Shown here in pieces: positions 31,245 through 40,517 of a stretch of DNA of 64,000 bases. The stretch's first letter is position 1, and every line of letters starts with the position of its first letter. The notes under the pieces were generated by a model. It worked only from the letters and a program-made list of their open reading frames with translations. It was not told the DNA's origin and did not search any database. The DNA comes from Cyclobacterium lianum. Lineage in GTDB: Bacteria > Bacteroidota > Bacteroidia > Cytophagales > Cyclobacteriaceae. The stretch spans positions 496,001 to 560,000 of the forward strand of contig NZ_FRCY01000002.1 of NCBI RefSeq assembly GCF_900143075.1. The letters are read 5' to 3'. The position numbers and the translations under genes are program-made.

Positions 31245-31991
31245 TCAAATATTTTTTTCCGGCATCTGATAATTCTCCTCCAATTTCATTTCAAAAAGCC
31301 TGGCCAGATGCGATTTTACCTTTTGTTTTACCTCTGCTTCCTCCACCGGATGGCCGAGCTCGAGATGCAGGGAGGTGACTGCCTTGTCACTGATCCCACA
31401 GGGCACAATATGACCGAAGTAATTGGTATCGGTATTTAGATTGAAAGCAAATCCATGCATGGTGACCCACCGACTGGATTTTACACCCAAAGCACAAATC
31501 TTTCTGGGATGCCGTTGATGAATATGATCTATCCATACACCGGTAAGTCCTTCAATTCTCCCGGCGGCTATATCATATTCTTCCAGTGTGGCGATGATGG
31601 CCTCCTCTAAAAACCTCAGGTACTTGTGTATATCCGTAAAAAAATTGTCCAGATCCAACACCGGGTATCCTACAAGCTGGCCCGGACCGTGGTAGGTGAT
31701 GTCTCCCCCGCGATTGATGGGGTAATAACTTGCTCCGACCCTCTCTAATCCGGCGTTATCAAGAAGCAGGTTTTCGGGTTTGCCGCTTTTCCCAAGTGTA
31801 TATACGTGAGGATGTTCTACAAAAAGCAGGTAATTTGGTGTCTGCTGCTGGGAATGAGGGGGGACATTTCTGTTGTTGATTTTAATTGAAACGGTATCGG
31901 CAAAAAGCTGCTCCTGCAGGTCCCATGTCTCGCGGTAATCTTTTCTTCCCAAATCTTTAAAATATACTTTTTTATTGATAAATTGATTCAC
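31245..31991 (-). CDS. lipB: Octanoyltransferase LipB
   Basis: 248 residues. Family motifs are GGDITYHGPGQLVGYPVLDL, KICALGVKSSRWVTMHGFA (catalytic Lys) and HIVPCGISDKAVTSL (nucleophilic Cys). It moves octanoyl from acyl carrier protein to the lipoyl domains of 2-oxoacid dehydrogenases and the glycine cleavage H protein. lipA is not in the window. Divergent to the yraN gene with 41 bases between starts. Confidence 0.95.
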   Translation of the reverse strand: MNQFINKKVYFKDLGRKDYRETWDLQEQLFADTVSIKINNRNVPPHSQQQTPNYLLFVEHPHVYTLGKSGKPENLLLDNAGLERVGASYYPINRGGDITYHGPGQLVGYPVLDLDNFFTDIHKYLRFLEEAIIATLEEYDIAAGRIEGLTGVWIDHIHQRHPRKICALGVKSSRWVTMHGFAFNLNTDTNYFGHIVPCGISDKAVTSLHLELGHPVEEAEVKQKVKSHLARLFEMKLEENYQMPEKNI

Positions 31992-32032
31992 CTTTCCGCT
32001 TTAATTTTTTCAAATATAAACAATATTACCAT

Positions 32033-32389
32033 ATGGCTGTGCACAACGATCTGGGCAAAGAGGCTGAACAACTCGCAAAGAGCTGGTTAGAAACGAAGGG
32101 GTATGCCTTTGTGGAGGCCAACTACCGTTACAAACATGCCGAAATTGACCTGATCATGACGCACAATGGAATTATGATCTTTGTAGAAGTCAAGTTTCGC
32201 AGCGGGACGGGTTATGGCTATGCAGAAGAATTTGTAGATTATAGAAAAAGACAACTGATCATCCGGGCAGCTGACCACTATATTTTTGCCAAAGACTGGC
32301 ACCAGGATATCCGTTTTGACATTGTGGGTGTGTACAGGGACCGGCGGGGCCATATTGCCTTCAGGCATTTTGAAGATGCATTTTACTGA
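32033..32389 (+). CDS. YraN-family (UPF0102) predicted nuclease
   Basis: 118 residues. The PD-(D/E)xK nuclease core is visible: GKEAEQLAKSWLETKGY, EIDLIMTHNGIMIFVEVKFR, then RKRQLIIRAADHY. The E, D and E-x-K residues fit a metal-dependent nuclease related to archaeal Holliday junction resolvases. Cellular role unknown. Its stop is immediately adjacent to the stop of the convergent next gene. Confidence 0.9.
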   Translation: MAVHNDLGKEAEQLAKSWLETKGYAFVEANYRYKHAEIDLIMTHNGIMIFVEVKFRSGTGYGYAEEFVDYRKRQLIIRAADHYIFAKDWHQDIRFDIVGVYRDRRGHIAFRHFEDAFY

Positions 32390-33241
32390 TTAATTGTGTC
32401 GGTATATCAAGTTACCCTCTTTATCCCATTCAGCGCGAATATAGGGTTTATAGCCATTGGTGAAGGCTTCTGACTGGTATTGGATTTCCCGCTTTTTTAC
32501 GGTTTTTTCAGTTTCGGTGGGCCAGTATTCCGTCCATAAACCTACTTTTTCTCCATAGCTGTACTCTCCGGTGACGGCCACCTGACCATCGGGGTAAAAA
32601 TGATAAAAATTACCTTCTTCCAATTCGTACTCTATGGGCGTAAGTTTTTCGATTTTCCTTTCTCCTCTGTTGTAATAGGTAATCCGGGAATCCTTGGGCC
32701 AGCCCTCATCATAATGGCGCTTGTCCTGAAGGATGTTTTTCCCGTCAAACGTCATCCAGCGTCCGTGTTTGGTGCCATAATAATACATGCCGGTCTCTAC
32801 GACCTGCTCGCCGATGCGCCTCTCGTAAGGCCCGTGCAGCAGGTATCCCCGCGAGGGATTGTACCCGGATTTTTTTACAGCCTTATTTTTCGAATCATAC
32901 CAGTAAATGTCGCGAATGTAAGGGTCAGGCTCCTTTTTGGTGAGGGTAAAATGAAACACCTGGTAAGTGACCTGGTCCCTGAAGCTGCTTTTGATCAGCG
33001 TTTTCTTTGTCCGTTCTCCGAAATATACGTTTTTCTTACGCTTTTTCTTTTTCGATTTTTTCTCCTCTTTCAAATCATCTTCAGCATCAGAAAAAAGCAG
33101 TACCGGGGTAGAAGTAGGTAGTAGCCGGTTATTAACTACACCTGAAGAGTCCGGATCGCTGATACTCTCTTCCTCCTGTGCCTGGCCCTGCCCGACGGAG
33201 ATCCATACAAGTGCGGGAAGCAGCGCTAAGTATTTTCTCAT
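32390..33241 (-). CDS. Secreted MORN-repeat-like protein, function unknown
   Basis: 283 residues with a signal peptide ending around GQAQ. A lysine-rich segment (KKSKKKKRKK, about residues 62-72) precedes repeats of the form G-x-Y-x-x-G-x-x-x-G-x-W, for example GMYYYGTKHGRWMTF and GEYSYGEKVGLWTEYW, typical of MORN/YwqK-type proteins. Such repeats bind membranes or act as structural modules. Periplasmic or outer-membrane location is likely. It shares no obvious pathway with its neighbours. Confidence 0.75.
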   Translation of the reverse strand: MRKYLALLPALVWISVGQGQAQEEESISDPDSSGVVNNRLLPTSTPVLLFSDAEDDLKEEKKSKKKKRKKNVYFGERTKKTLIKSSFRDQVTYQVFHFTLTKKEPDPYIRDIYWYDSKNKAVKKSGYNPSRGYLLHGPYERRIGEQVVETGMYYYGTKHGRWMTFDGKNILQDKRHYDEGWPKDSRITYYNRGERKIEKLTPIEYELEEGNFYHFYPDGQVAVTGEYSYGEKVGLWTEYWPTETEKTVKKREIQYQSEAFTNGYKPYIRAEWDKEGNLIYRHN

Positions 33242-33371
33242 GGATTGTAAAACGTTTCTATTCTCACTTTATTTTTTTATAAACCTTGCAGCAGCAAAAT
33301 TCCTTCTGGTGTTTTCAGTCAAAGCGACTTTCAAAACTCTTCAAAGATTTAGGAAAGATTGGCATTATGGT

Positions 33372-33379
33372 TAATTTTG
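33372..33379 (+). promoter_or_regulatory. -7 promoter element (TAATTTTG) of the aminotransferase gene
   Basis: Matches the Bacteroidota -7 consensus TAnnTTTG. About 95 bases of leader lie between it and the ATG at 33479. A GC-rich stretch in the leader (33405-33433) may fold weakly. Confidence 0.55.
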
Positions 33380-33478
33380 CAAACTAAAAAAAAACTGGGT
33401 GCGCTACCCCGCCTTTTTTCGGGCTGCGGTACAAAATAAACGCATACGTTTCTGATTGTCAAACAAAAAAGACCATAC

Positions 33479-34681
33479 ATGAATTCCATTCTATCTGATC
33501 GCATCAACAATATGGAAGAGTCAGCTACGCTGGCCATGGCAAAAACTGCCAGAGAATTGAAAAATCAGGGTATTGACATTATTGGGTTGAGCCTTGGAGA
33601 GCCGGACTTCAAAACCCCGAAACATATCCAGGAGGCAGCCAAGTCGGCCATTGATGAGGGCAAATATTTTTCCTACCCCCCTGTAGCAGGGTATCAGGAT
33701 CTTCGGGAGGCCATCGCCAAAAAGTTAAGGGAACAAAATCATATTTCCGAAGCGAAGGCTGAAAACATCGTAGTTTCTACCGGCGCTAAGCATTCGATTG
33801 CCAATGTTTTTATGTGTCTGATCAACGAAGGAGATGAAGTGGTGATCTTTTCGCCATACTGGGTATCCTATTCTGAAATCATAAAATTGGCTGGTGGCGT
33901 ACCTGTATTGATTGAGGGAAACCTGGAAAACAATTTTAAAGCTACCGCAGAACAACTTAAAGCGGCCATAACCGATAAAACCAAGGCGGTAATATATTCT
34001 TCGCCTTGCAATCCTTCCGGATCGGTATTCAGCAAGGAGGAATTGAAAGCCATCGCAGAGGTGGTGAAATCCAAAGAGGACCTGGTGGTGATAGCAGATG
34101 AAATATACGAATTGATCAACTTTACCGGTCAGCAGGCAAGCATTGCCTCCTTTCCGGGAATGTTTGAGCGGACCATCACGGTCAACGGTTTTTCTAAAGG
34201 TTATGCCATGACAGGATGGAGGGTAGGGTACATTTGCGCTCCACTTCCCATTGCCAAAGCTTGCGAAAAAATTCAGGGACAATTTACTTCCGGAGGTACA
34301 GGTATTGCACAGAGAGCGGCACTGGCAGGGCTTACCGGTGATCAAACACCCTCGCAGGAAATGGCAGCAGCTTATCTGAAGCGGAGAGATCTGGTTTTGG
34401 AATTGCTTAGGGATATACCGGGGATCAAAACCCACGTTCCTGAAGGTGCATTTTATTTCTTTCCGGACGTATCTTCCTTTTTCGGTAAATCTGCTGGTGA
34501 CTTTAAGATCAATACGGCTGGTGATTTCTGTCTCTACCTGCTGAATGAGGCCCATGTCTCTTTGGTCACCGGTGAGGCGTTTGGTGCGCCGAATTCCGTC
34601 AGGTTGTCCTATGCCGCTTCCGAGGAAGAATTGAAGGAAGCATTGAAACGCATAAAAAATGCGCTGGAGAACGTAAAATAA
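33479..34681 (+). CDS. PLP-dependent class I aminotransferase (aspartate aminotransferase Ibeta type)
   Basis: 400 residues. The PLP lysine is Lys240 in NGFSKGYAMTGWRVGY. The Asn178 (SPCNPSG) and Asp207-Tyr210 (ADEIY) ring contacts are present, with the C-terminal carboxylate-binding Arg in VRLSYA. This is the signature of the aspartate/prephenate aminotransferase group. Single-gene unit with its own promoter and a strong terminator. Confidence 0.92.
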   Translation: MNSILSDRINNMEESATLAMAKTARELKNQGIDIIGLSLGEPDFKTPKHIQEAAKSAIDEGKYFSYPPVAGYQDLREAIAKKLREQNHISEAKAENIVVSTGAKHSIANVFMCLINEGDEVVIFSPYWVSYSEIIKLAGGVPVLIEGNLENNFKATAEQLKAAITDKTKAVIYSSPCNPSGSVFSKEELKAIAEVVKSKEDLVVIADEIYELINFTGQQASIASFPGMFERTITVNGFSKGYAMTGWRVGYICAPLPIAKACEKIQGQFTSGGTGIAQRAALAGLTGDQTPSQEMAAAYLKRRDLVLELLRDIPGIKTHVPEGAFYFFPDVSSFFGKSAGDFKINTAGDFCLYLLNEAHVSLVTGEAFGAPNSVRLSYAASEEELKEALKRIKNALENVK

Positions 34682-34690
34682 CAACAATAT

Positions 34691-34718
34691 AGCCCTGGAA
34701 TTTTCCAGGGCTTTTTTG
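34691..34718 (+). terminator. Intrinsic terminator of the aminotransferase gene
   Basis: 10-bp perfect stem AGCCCTGGAA/TTCCAGGGCT with a two-base connection (tip pairs will open in practice), followed by six T. It ends 9 bases before the next start codon, so the glycosyltransferase gene must use a promoter overlapping this region or depend on read-through. Confidence 0.9.
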
Positions 34719-34726
34719 GTAAAATC

Positions 34727-35437
34727 ATGCAGGCAATTGTCGTCACACCCGTAAAGAATTCCCTTGTTTCCACTTTGGACACCATTGGTGCGATATTTGA
34801 ATCCCGGGGAAATTTTTCATATTGGGTGTTCAATGATTACTCTACACCCCACACCAAAAGGGGATTGGAAGATGCGCAATCAAAACTGGGGTTCGAACTG
34901 GTACATCTGGAGGATTTGACCTCTAACCCATCACCCAACTACAAAACAGTCTTGCAGTTTTCTCAAAAAAAAGCCATTGAGGCAGATGTACCCTTGATCA
35001 TCGTCGAGTCTGATGTAACCGTACAGCCCAATACCTTACAGCAACTGTTGCTATTTGCTCAATCCAATCCGCGCATCGGGATGGTAGGTGCAATCACGCA
35101 CGACAAGGATGGAAATATCAATTTTCCCTACCTCAAATTTAAAAAATATAGCAGCAAAGCTTCGGTAAAAACGGATAGGAGTCTCAGTTTCTGCTGTACG
35201 CTGATTAGCAAAGATTTTCTCAAAAAATACGATTTCAGTCAGCTTGATAAAAGCCGGGATTGGTACGATACCCACATCAGCAGAAAATCACTGGAATTGG
35301 GCTTTGACAACCATGTGCTCATGAACCTTCCGGTGCAGCACAATCCCCATGGTAGTCGCCCATGGAAACAGTTAAAATATAAAAATCCGATTCTGTATTA
35401 TTTTAAAAAATGGTTTTCCGGAAAAGATAAGATTTAA
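34727..35437 (+). CDS. Glycosyltransferase family 2-like protein
   Basis: 236 residues with a GT-A fold start (AIVVTPVKNSLVSTLDTIGAI), the acidic motif VFNDYSTPH, and a donor/metal-binding region IIVESDVTVQPNTLQQLL where ESD takes the place of the usual DxD. Compact, with no transmembrane segments. Likely transfers a sugar in glycan synthesis. It stands alone, so its acceptor is unknown. Confidence 0.8.
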   Translation: MQAIVVTPVKNSLVSTLDTIGAIFESRGNFSYWVFNDYSTPHTKRGLEDAQSKLGFELVHLEDLTSNPSPNYKTVLQFSQKKAIEADVPLIIVESDVTVQPNTLQQLLLFAQSNPRIGMVGAITHDKDGNINFPYLKFKKYSSKASVKTDRSLSFCCTLISKDFLKKYDFSQLDKSRDWYDTHISRKSLELGFDNHVLMNLPVQHNPHGSRPWKQLKYKNPILYYFKKWFSGKDKI

Positions 35438-35895
35438 CTTTTTTACAGTTTGTTTGTAGTATGAAAAATCCCATATCTCATATTTCAAGTTTTTAAGAGC
35501 TACCTATAGGTGCCATAGAATACGCTATTACCATCGAGTAGCAACATTTTGTGATCTTGTAAATATAATTATTTAAAGAATCATTTTATAATGCCCTCCT
35601 CTGAAAAACGGACTGATGGATAACACCCCTATTGTATTCGGTGTCAACTTCTTGATTGTTAAAGTAATATCTTTACAAAAATGAGGTCTAGAAATTGATA
35701 TTGTTTAACAAAGCAACTATAAAATATAATTTAAATCACTTTTAAGCCGATAAATCTTATCATATTTGTGGGGTGAGGAAAACTTTGGATTATTTCTATA
35801 AAACAGCAGTGCAACGATGGCAGGCAAAAGGATCTGACACCGCGCGCACCATTGTAATTATTTCTTTATAATAAAGAAAAATACAAAGAATGAAA
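35438..35895. other. Intergenic region, no gene seen
   Basis: About 460 AT-rich bases after the GT2 gene. Several short frames with many stops. Nothing recognisable. Confidence 0.5.
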
Positions 35896-35896
35896 T

Positions 35897-35929
35897 TTTG
35901 TTTTATTTCCATAAATTTGATTACCTTTG
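35897..35929 (+). promoter_or_regulatory. Promoter of the DUF4421 gene (TTTG ... TACCTTTG)
   Basis: A TTTG box at 35897-35900 lies 21 bases from an exact TAnnTTTG element at 35922-35929, close to the ideal Bacteroidota promoter layout. Transcription would start near 35936 and give a leader of about 125 bases. Confidence 0.75.
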
Positions 35930-35980
35930 TTATGGGTGATTAAGCAACTTTTTGTACTTGTCTTTTTCTTATACTTAAAA

Positions 35981-36016
35981 AGGAGGTTATTTCGAAATCA
36001 TTTTTACTAACCTCCT
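35981..36016 (+). promoter_or_regulatory. Leader hairpin upstream of the DUF4421 gene
   Basis: Perfect 9-bp stem AGGAGGTTA/TAACCTCCT with an 18-base loop, inside the expected leader RNA and 46 bases before the start codon. There is no long T-run after it, so it is not a normal terminator. The 5' arm contains a purine-rich GGAGG. It may control mRNA stability or translation. Confidence 0.45.
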
Positions 36017-36062
36017 CTTTGCGAAAATCTGATGTTAAAATGCATCCTGATAAAACAAGTGC

Positions 36063-37079
36063 ATGAGATTTTATTTGCCTTTATTTTACTTTTGTTTTTT
36101 TTTCGCTGCCAACGCTACGGGACGTCAGGAAGCTGATAGCCTTCCCTTTTATGAGGCTTACCCGGAAAAACTTACGGGCAGATTTTATTTTTCCAGAAAA
36201 TACACCGGGATGGGCCTCCAAAATGAAGACAGGAAATATTTGTACATGCCCAACTCTACTTTAAATATGGGTGTTGGACTCACCTATCAGAACCTCACAT
36301 TGAATCTGGCTACGGGGTTTGGTTTCCTGAATCCGGAAAGAGGGAGAGGAGAATCCAGTTATCTGGATTTACAGGCCCACGCCTACCCTAATAACCTGGT
36401 GATTGACCTTTTTGGACAGTTTTATAATGGGTATTTTCTACGCCGACCAGACAACCTCTCCGGGAGGGATGGTCCTATTGTATTTCCCTCCATGAAAATG
36501 AGGAAAGTAGGTACTTCTGTTCAGTATTTGTTTAATGGCGACAAATTTTCTTATCGGGCTGCATTCCTTCAAAATGAATGGCAGCAAAAATCCGCTGGTT
36601 CCCTATTGGCAGGATTTGAAATCTACGGTGGACAGGTGCGCAATCAGAATGGCATTCTGCCTCCGGCAGAACAGGGCATTTTTTTCGATCAAATCAAATT
36701 TCTTGAGTTTGGTCCCAATATTGGCTATGCACATTCACTGATCATTATGCGCCACTTTTTTATCACTTTATCCGCTACATCAAGCCTTGCATTGGGGAGA
36801 ACGGTCATGGAATTCCAGCCAGTGGGCCAAGAAATCAAGTGGGGCCTGCGCCCCAATTTATTCCTCAGAGGGTTTACCGGATACAACTCTAAAAACTGGT
36901 CAGTAAATATCAATTATGTTTATAATCAGGTAAATATTGCGCCTGTGGCGGGTTATAAAGTAAATGCAGGTACAGGCAACTACCGTTTAAACATCATTTA
37001 CCGCTTTAGTCCCGGACCAAGACTTGCCCGCAGACTTAGCTGGGTAGATGAGCTCAAGGACCATATACTCGGTCGCTGA
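36063..37079 (+). CDS. DUF4421-like outer-membrane beta-barrel protein
   Basis: 338 residues. The signal peptide has a hydrophobic core ending near ANATGRQ. The remainder alternates polar and hydrophobic residues in strands (LNMGVGLTYQNLTLNLATGF, NIGYAH, YRLNIIYRF), with many aromatic residues at strand ends. This is typical of an outer-membrane barrel and matches the Bacteroidota DUF4421 pattern. Function unknown. Single-gene unit with a structured leader. Confidence 0.75.
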   Translation: MRFYLPLFYFCFFFAANATGRQEADSLPFYEAYPEKLTGRFYFSRKYTGMGLQNEDRKYLYMPNSTLNMGVGLTYQNLTLNLATGFGFLNPERGRGESSYLDLQAHAYPNNLVIDLFGQFYNGYFLRRPDNLSGRDGPIVFPSMKMRKVGTSVQYLFNGDKFSYRAAFLQNEWQQKSAGSLLAGFEIYGGQVRNQNGILPPAEQGIFFDQIKFLEFGPNIGYAHSLIIMRHFFITLSATSSLALGRTVMEFQPVGQEIKWGLRPNLFLRGFTGYNSKNWSVNINYVYNQVNIAPVAGYKVNAGTGNYRLNIIYRFSPGPRLARRLSWVDELKDHILGR

Positions 37080-37358
37080 CAGCCGTACAGCTGCTCATTC
37101 TGCCCCCGTATTGAATCTGGCCAATTCCATTTTGGTTTTGTGGGGAAACGGGAGTAGGTTTTGGGAAAACGAAGGCATCTTCCCTTATCGCCCTTCTGAT
37201 TTTTTCCCGTTATATGTATTCAAACACCCGCTTTTCCATACCCATTAGGTGGCGAGGATTCACTCCAAAGCGGGTGAAGCCGGGTTACATCTGTAGTTTT
37301 TTCAGCGAGACCAAAACAAAATCATTCTATCCCGGGCCATGGCAGGTCGGAAAAATCC
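37080..37358. other. Intergenic region downstream of the DUF4421 gene
   Basis: About 280 bases. No clear terminator for the preceding gene and no supported gene; only the 3' flank of the tRNA-Leu transcript enters from the right. Confidence 0.5.
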
Positions 37359-37390
37359 AAAAAAATAAAAGCCACTCAAAAAGCAGCTTT
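37359..37390 (-). terminator. Terminator of tRNA-Leu
   Basis: On the - strand an 8-bp stem AAAGCTGC/GTGGCTTT (with two G-U pairs), a seven-base loop, then UAUUUUUUU. Starts 8 bases after the tRNA 3' end. Confidence 0.8.
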
Positions 37391-37397
37391 AAATTTG

Positions 37398-37481
37398 TAC
37401 CAGGAGCGGGAATCGAACCCGCACGGCCTAATGGCCACAAGATTTTAAGTCTTGCGTGTCTACCTATTCCACCATCCCGGC
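37398..37481 (-). tRNA. tRNA-Leu (anticodon TAA)
   Basis: 84 bases, cloverleaf readable on the - strand: acceptor GCCGGGA with TCCTGGT, anticodon loop CTTAAAA giving TAA, a long variable arm as expected for Leu, and T-loop GGTTCGATTCC. The terminal CCA is not encoded (CAA follows the discriminator base). Confidence 0.95.
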
Positions 37482-37540
37482 ATACCTTTAAAACCCAAAG
37501 TTAGCTAAAATTGACGATTTTACCTTTAACCCGAGCCCCT

Positions 37541-37568
37541 AAAAAAGAAAGCCCTGATTCAGGGCTTT
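37541..37568 (-). terminator. Terminator of tRNA-Gly
   Basis: 9-bp perfect stem AAAGCCCTG/CAGGGCTTT with a three-base loop, followed on the - strand by CTTTTTT. Located between the two tRNA genes, directly after tRNA-Gly, so tRNA-Leu may be expressed separately or by read-through. Confidence 0.88.
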
Positions 37569-37571
37569 TCT

Positions 37572-37647
<76 letters not shown>

Positions 37648-37695
37648 TTATCAACTGTAAATACCAAAAGGCTTTTCTTTCCGTATTTGTGAGTG

Positions 37696-37725
37696 CAAAT
37701 TTACGCTATAATTTCTATTCTCCAA
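37696..37725 (-). promoter_or_regulatory. Promoter of tRNA-Gly (TTG-N19-TAAATTTG on the - strand)
   Basis: Exact -7 element TAAATTTG at 37696-37703 and TTG at 37723-37725 with 19 bases between, the textbook Bacteroidota spacing. About 50 bases upstream of the tRNA. Confidence 0.85.
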
Positions 37726-37784
37726 TATTCCAAAGGAAATTTTTACGCTTTCAAAGCTAGTCTCCTGAATGTAAAGCGACTAGC

Positions 37785-40385
37785 TTACTCCAAAATTTTC
37801 TTTACTTCATTCAACTTCAATAATGCCTCCACCGGAGAAATGGTGTTGATATCCAGAGATTCCAGTAAGTCCTTCGCTTCCTTAAACTTGGGATCGATTT
37901 CAAACAGACTGAGCTGATAATTGTTTTTCGGGATGTCTTTCATTGTATCCTGATGCTGCTTCAATTGCTTGTCCTTTTCCAGGTACTTCATGATCTCTGC
38001 CGCCCTTAAAACCACCGGATTGGGCATTCCTGCCATCTGCGCCACATGTATGCCAAAACTGTGCTCACTGCCGCCTTTTTCCAATTTACGCATAAAAATG
38101 ACCTTGTTGCCAACCTCCCGTACGGAAACATTGAAATTCTTTACTTTCGGGAAGTCATGGGCAAGTTGATTCAACTCATGGTAGTGGGTGGCAAACAGGG
38201 TTTTGGCCTTGCACCTGGGATGGTTATGCAGGTATTCTACTATGGACCAGGCAATGGATATACCATCGTAGGTAGAGGTACCCCTTCCGATCTCATCCAT
38301 CAATACCAGGCTGCGATCCGACAGGTTGTTCAATATGCTTGCCGTCTCGGTCATTTCCACCATAAAGGTAGATTCTCCTTTGGACAGGTTATCCGAAGCC
38401 CCCACCCGGGTAAAAACCTTGTCTACCATGCCTATGCGTGCAAATGAAGCCGGTACAAAACTACCCATTTGTGCCATCAGCACAATCAGCGCAGTTTGCC
38501 GCAACAACGCCGACTTGCCAGCCATGTTGGGCCCCGTAATGATAATGACCTGCTGCGAAGAATTATCCAGATAGATGTCATTGGGCACGTACTCCTCTCC
38601 TATGGCCAGTTGCCGTTCTATCACTGGATGCCTGCCATCCCTGATCTCAATAGCATCTGAGCTCGCAATTTTGGGCGCACAATAGTTGTTTTCTGCGGCT
38701 ACCTCTGCAAAACTCAACAAACAATCCAGTGCTGCCAATACCCGGGCATTTTGCTGTATCTGTGTCACATAATCTCCCGCATCCTGTACCAATAGCTGGA
38801 AATATTTTTGTTCCAATACCAGCAAGCGCTCTTCTGCATGCAGGATTTTTTCCTCGTAAGTCTTGAGCTCCTCGGTAATATACCGCTCGGCATTGACCAG
38901 GGTCTGCTTTCGGATCCACTCCGCGGGTACCTTGTCCTTGTGGGTATTGCTCACTTCCAGGTAATATCCAAACACCTTATTAAAAGCCACTTTCAGGGAG
39001 CTGATGCCTGTTTTCTGCACCTCCCGCTGCTGGATCTGCACCAGGTAGTCTTTTCCGGAGGTGGCCAGCTTGCGGTACTCATCCAAATCAGGATCCACAC
39101 CATTCTTAATGATACCCCCCTGATGGGTGAGCATGGGTGCATCCTCCATCAGTTCCTTTTCGATTTTCTCCAGAAGATAGGCGCAGGTATTCAATTGATC
39201 TGCCAGCTTCTTAAGCGCAGCATGGTCTTGTCTGCCCAGCAAGTCCTTAACCGGGAGTGTGCTCTTCAGAGCTTTTTTCAGGTGGTTCATTTCCCTGGGA
39301 TTGATCCTCCCCACCGCTACCTTGGAGATGAGCCGCTCAAGGTCGCCTATATGCTTGAGATGAGAAGATAGCTCTTCTCTCAAATCAGACTCTTCATAAA
39401 AATAACTGACAGATTTTTGCCTTTCGACTATGGGTTCCTTTTCCTTTAATGGCAGCACCAGCCATTTTTTCATCATCCTGCTACCCATTGGAGTCTGGGT
39501 CCTGTCGAGGATCTGAATGAGCGGAATGCCTCCCTCCTGCTGGGAATAGATCAATTCCAGGTTGCGGATGGTAAATTTATCCAGCCAAACATACTTTTCC
39601 TCCGCAATTCGTGAAATAGAGGCGATGTGCCTGACCTCCTTGTGCTCAGTTTCTTCCAGATAGTACAGCACCGCACCTGCTGCAATGGTACCCAACACCA
39701 TGTTTTCGATACCGTAGCCCTTCAGGTTGTTGGTACCAAAATGGTTGACAAGTTTTTCGTAGGTATAATCCTGCTGGTAAACCCAGTCTTCACAGTGAAA
39801 AGTGGTGAAATCGTTTTTGAGCAAAGCTCCCGCCACTGTACGCGAACCCTTGGAATGGATTACTTCAGAAGGATTGAAACTTTGCAGTAATTTTTCTATG
39901 TATGACTGGTTCCCTTCCGCACACATGAACTCTCCGGTGGAAAGGTCCAGAAAGGCAATGCCCATCTGGTCTCCCTGAAAGTGTATGCTGGCGAGGAAAT
40001 TATTCCTGCGCTTATCCAACACATTGTCATTGTACGCCAGTCCGGGTGTTACCAGTTCGGTCACTCCACGTTTTACAATGCCCTTTACTTCTTTGGGGTC
40101 TTCAAGTTGATCACAGATGGCCACCCGATTTCCTGCCCGGACCAACTTGGGCAGGTAGGCATCCAGGGAATGGTGTGGAAAGCCCGCCAGCTCAATGTGG
40201 GAAGCGGCGCCGTTGGCGCGTTTGGTCAGCACAATATCGAGAATTTTGCTCGCCTTGATGGCATCTTCTCCAAAGGTCTCATAAAAGTCCCCTACCCTGA
40301 ACAGCAATATAGCTCCGGGATGTTTTGCCTTGATGGCATTGTATTGTTTCATCAGGGGGGTTTCCTTCACTGCCGGTTTAGCCAT
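37785..40385 (-). CDS. mutS: DNA mismatch repair protein MutS
   Basis: 866 residues from ATG 40385 (MAKPAVKETPLMKQYNAIK). The frame is open 34 codons farther up, but that extension crosses a consensus promoter and lacks similarity to MutS, so the inner start is chosen. The mismatch-wedge motif is GDFYETF (Phe34, Glu36). The ATPase part has Walker A GPNMAGKSALLRQTA, Walker B LVLMDEIGRGTST and the dimerisation His in FATHYHEL. It recognises mispairs and starts repair with MutL. Normal full length. Confidence 0.97.
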   Translation of the reverse strand: MAKPAVKETPLMKQYNAIKAKHPGAILLFRVGDFYETFGEDAIKASKILDIVLTKRANGAASHIELAGFPHHSLDAYLPKLVRAGNRVAICDQLEDPKEVKGIVKRGVTELVTPGLAYNDNVLDKRRNNFLASIHFQGDQMGIAFLDLSTGEFMCAEGNQSYIEKLLQSFNPSEVIHSKGSRTVAGALLKNDFTTFHCEDWVYQQDYTYEKLVNHFGTNNLKGYGIENMVLGTIAAGAVLYYLEETEHKEVRHIASISRIAEEKYVWLDKFTIRNLELIYSQQEGGIPLIQILDRTQTPMGSRMMKKWLVLPLKEKEPIVERQKSVSYFYEESDLREELSSHLKHIGDLERLISKVAVGRINPREMNHLKKALKSTLPVKDLLGRQDHAALKKLADQLNTCAYLLEKIEKELMEDAPMLTHQGGIIKNGVDPDLDEYRKLATSGKDYLVQIQQREVQKTGISSLKVAFNKVFGYYLEVSNTHKDKVPAEWIRKQTLVNAERYITEELKTYEEKILHAEERLLVLEQKYFQLLVQDAGDYVTQIQQNARVLAALDCLLSFAEVAAENNYCAPKIASSDAIEIRDGRHPVIERQLAIGEEYVPNDIYLDNSSQQVIIITGPNMAGKSALLRQTALIVLMAQMGSFVPASFARIGMVDKVFTRVGASDNLSKGESTFMVEMTETASILNNLSDRSLVLMDEIGRGTSTYDGISIAWSIVEYLHNHPRCKAKTLFATHYHELNQLAHDFPKVKNFNVSVREVGNKVIFMRKLEKGGSEHSFGIHVAQMAGMPNPVVLRAAEIMKYLEKDKQLKQHQDTMKDIPKNNYQLSLFEIDPKFKEAKDLLESLDINTISPVEALLKLNEVKKILE

Positions 40386-40440
40386 GTGAGCTTCATGTTT
40401 TGTCAAATAAATCCTGAATTTACCTCTTCCTTGGGATAAA

Positions 40441-40448
40441 CAAAAATA
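40441..40448 (-). promoter_or_regulatory. -7 promoter element (TATTTTTG) of mutS
   Basis: Exact TAnnTTTG match on the - strand, 56 bases upstream of the mutS ATG at 40385. It lies inside the alternative longer mutS frame and therefore supports the shorter protein. Confidence 0.65.
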
Positions 40449-40517
40449 CAGCAAAAAATAAGGGCTTTCTAATTTTTCAGGCAACACTTATCTTTACTGA
40501 CCAAATCCCTTTTGAAT

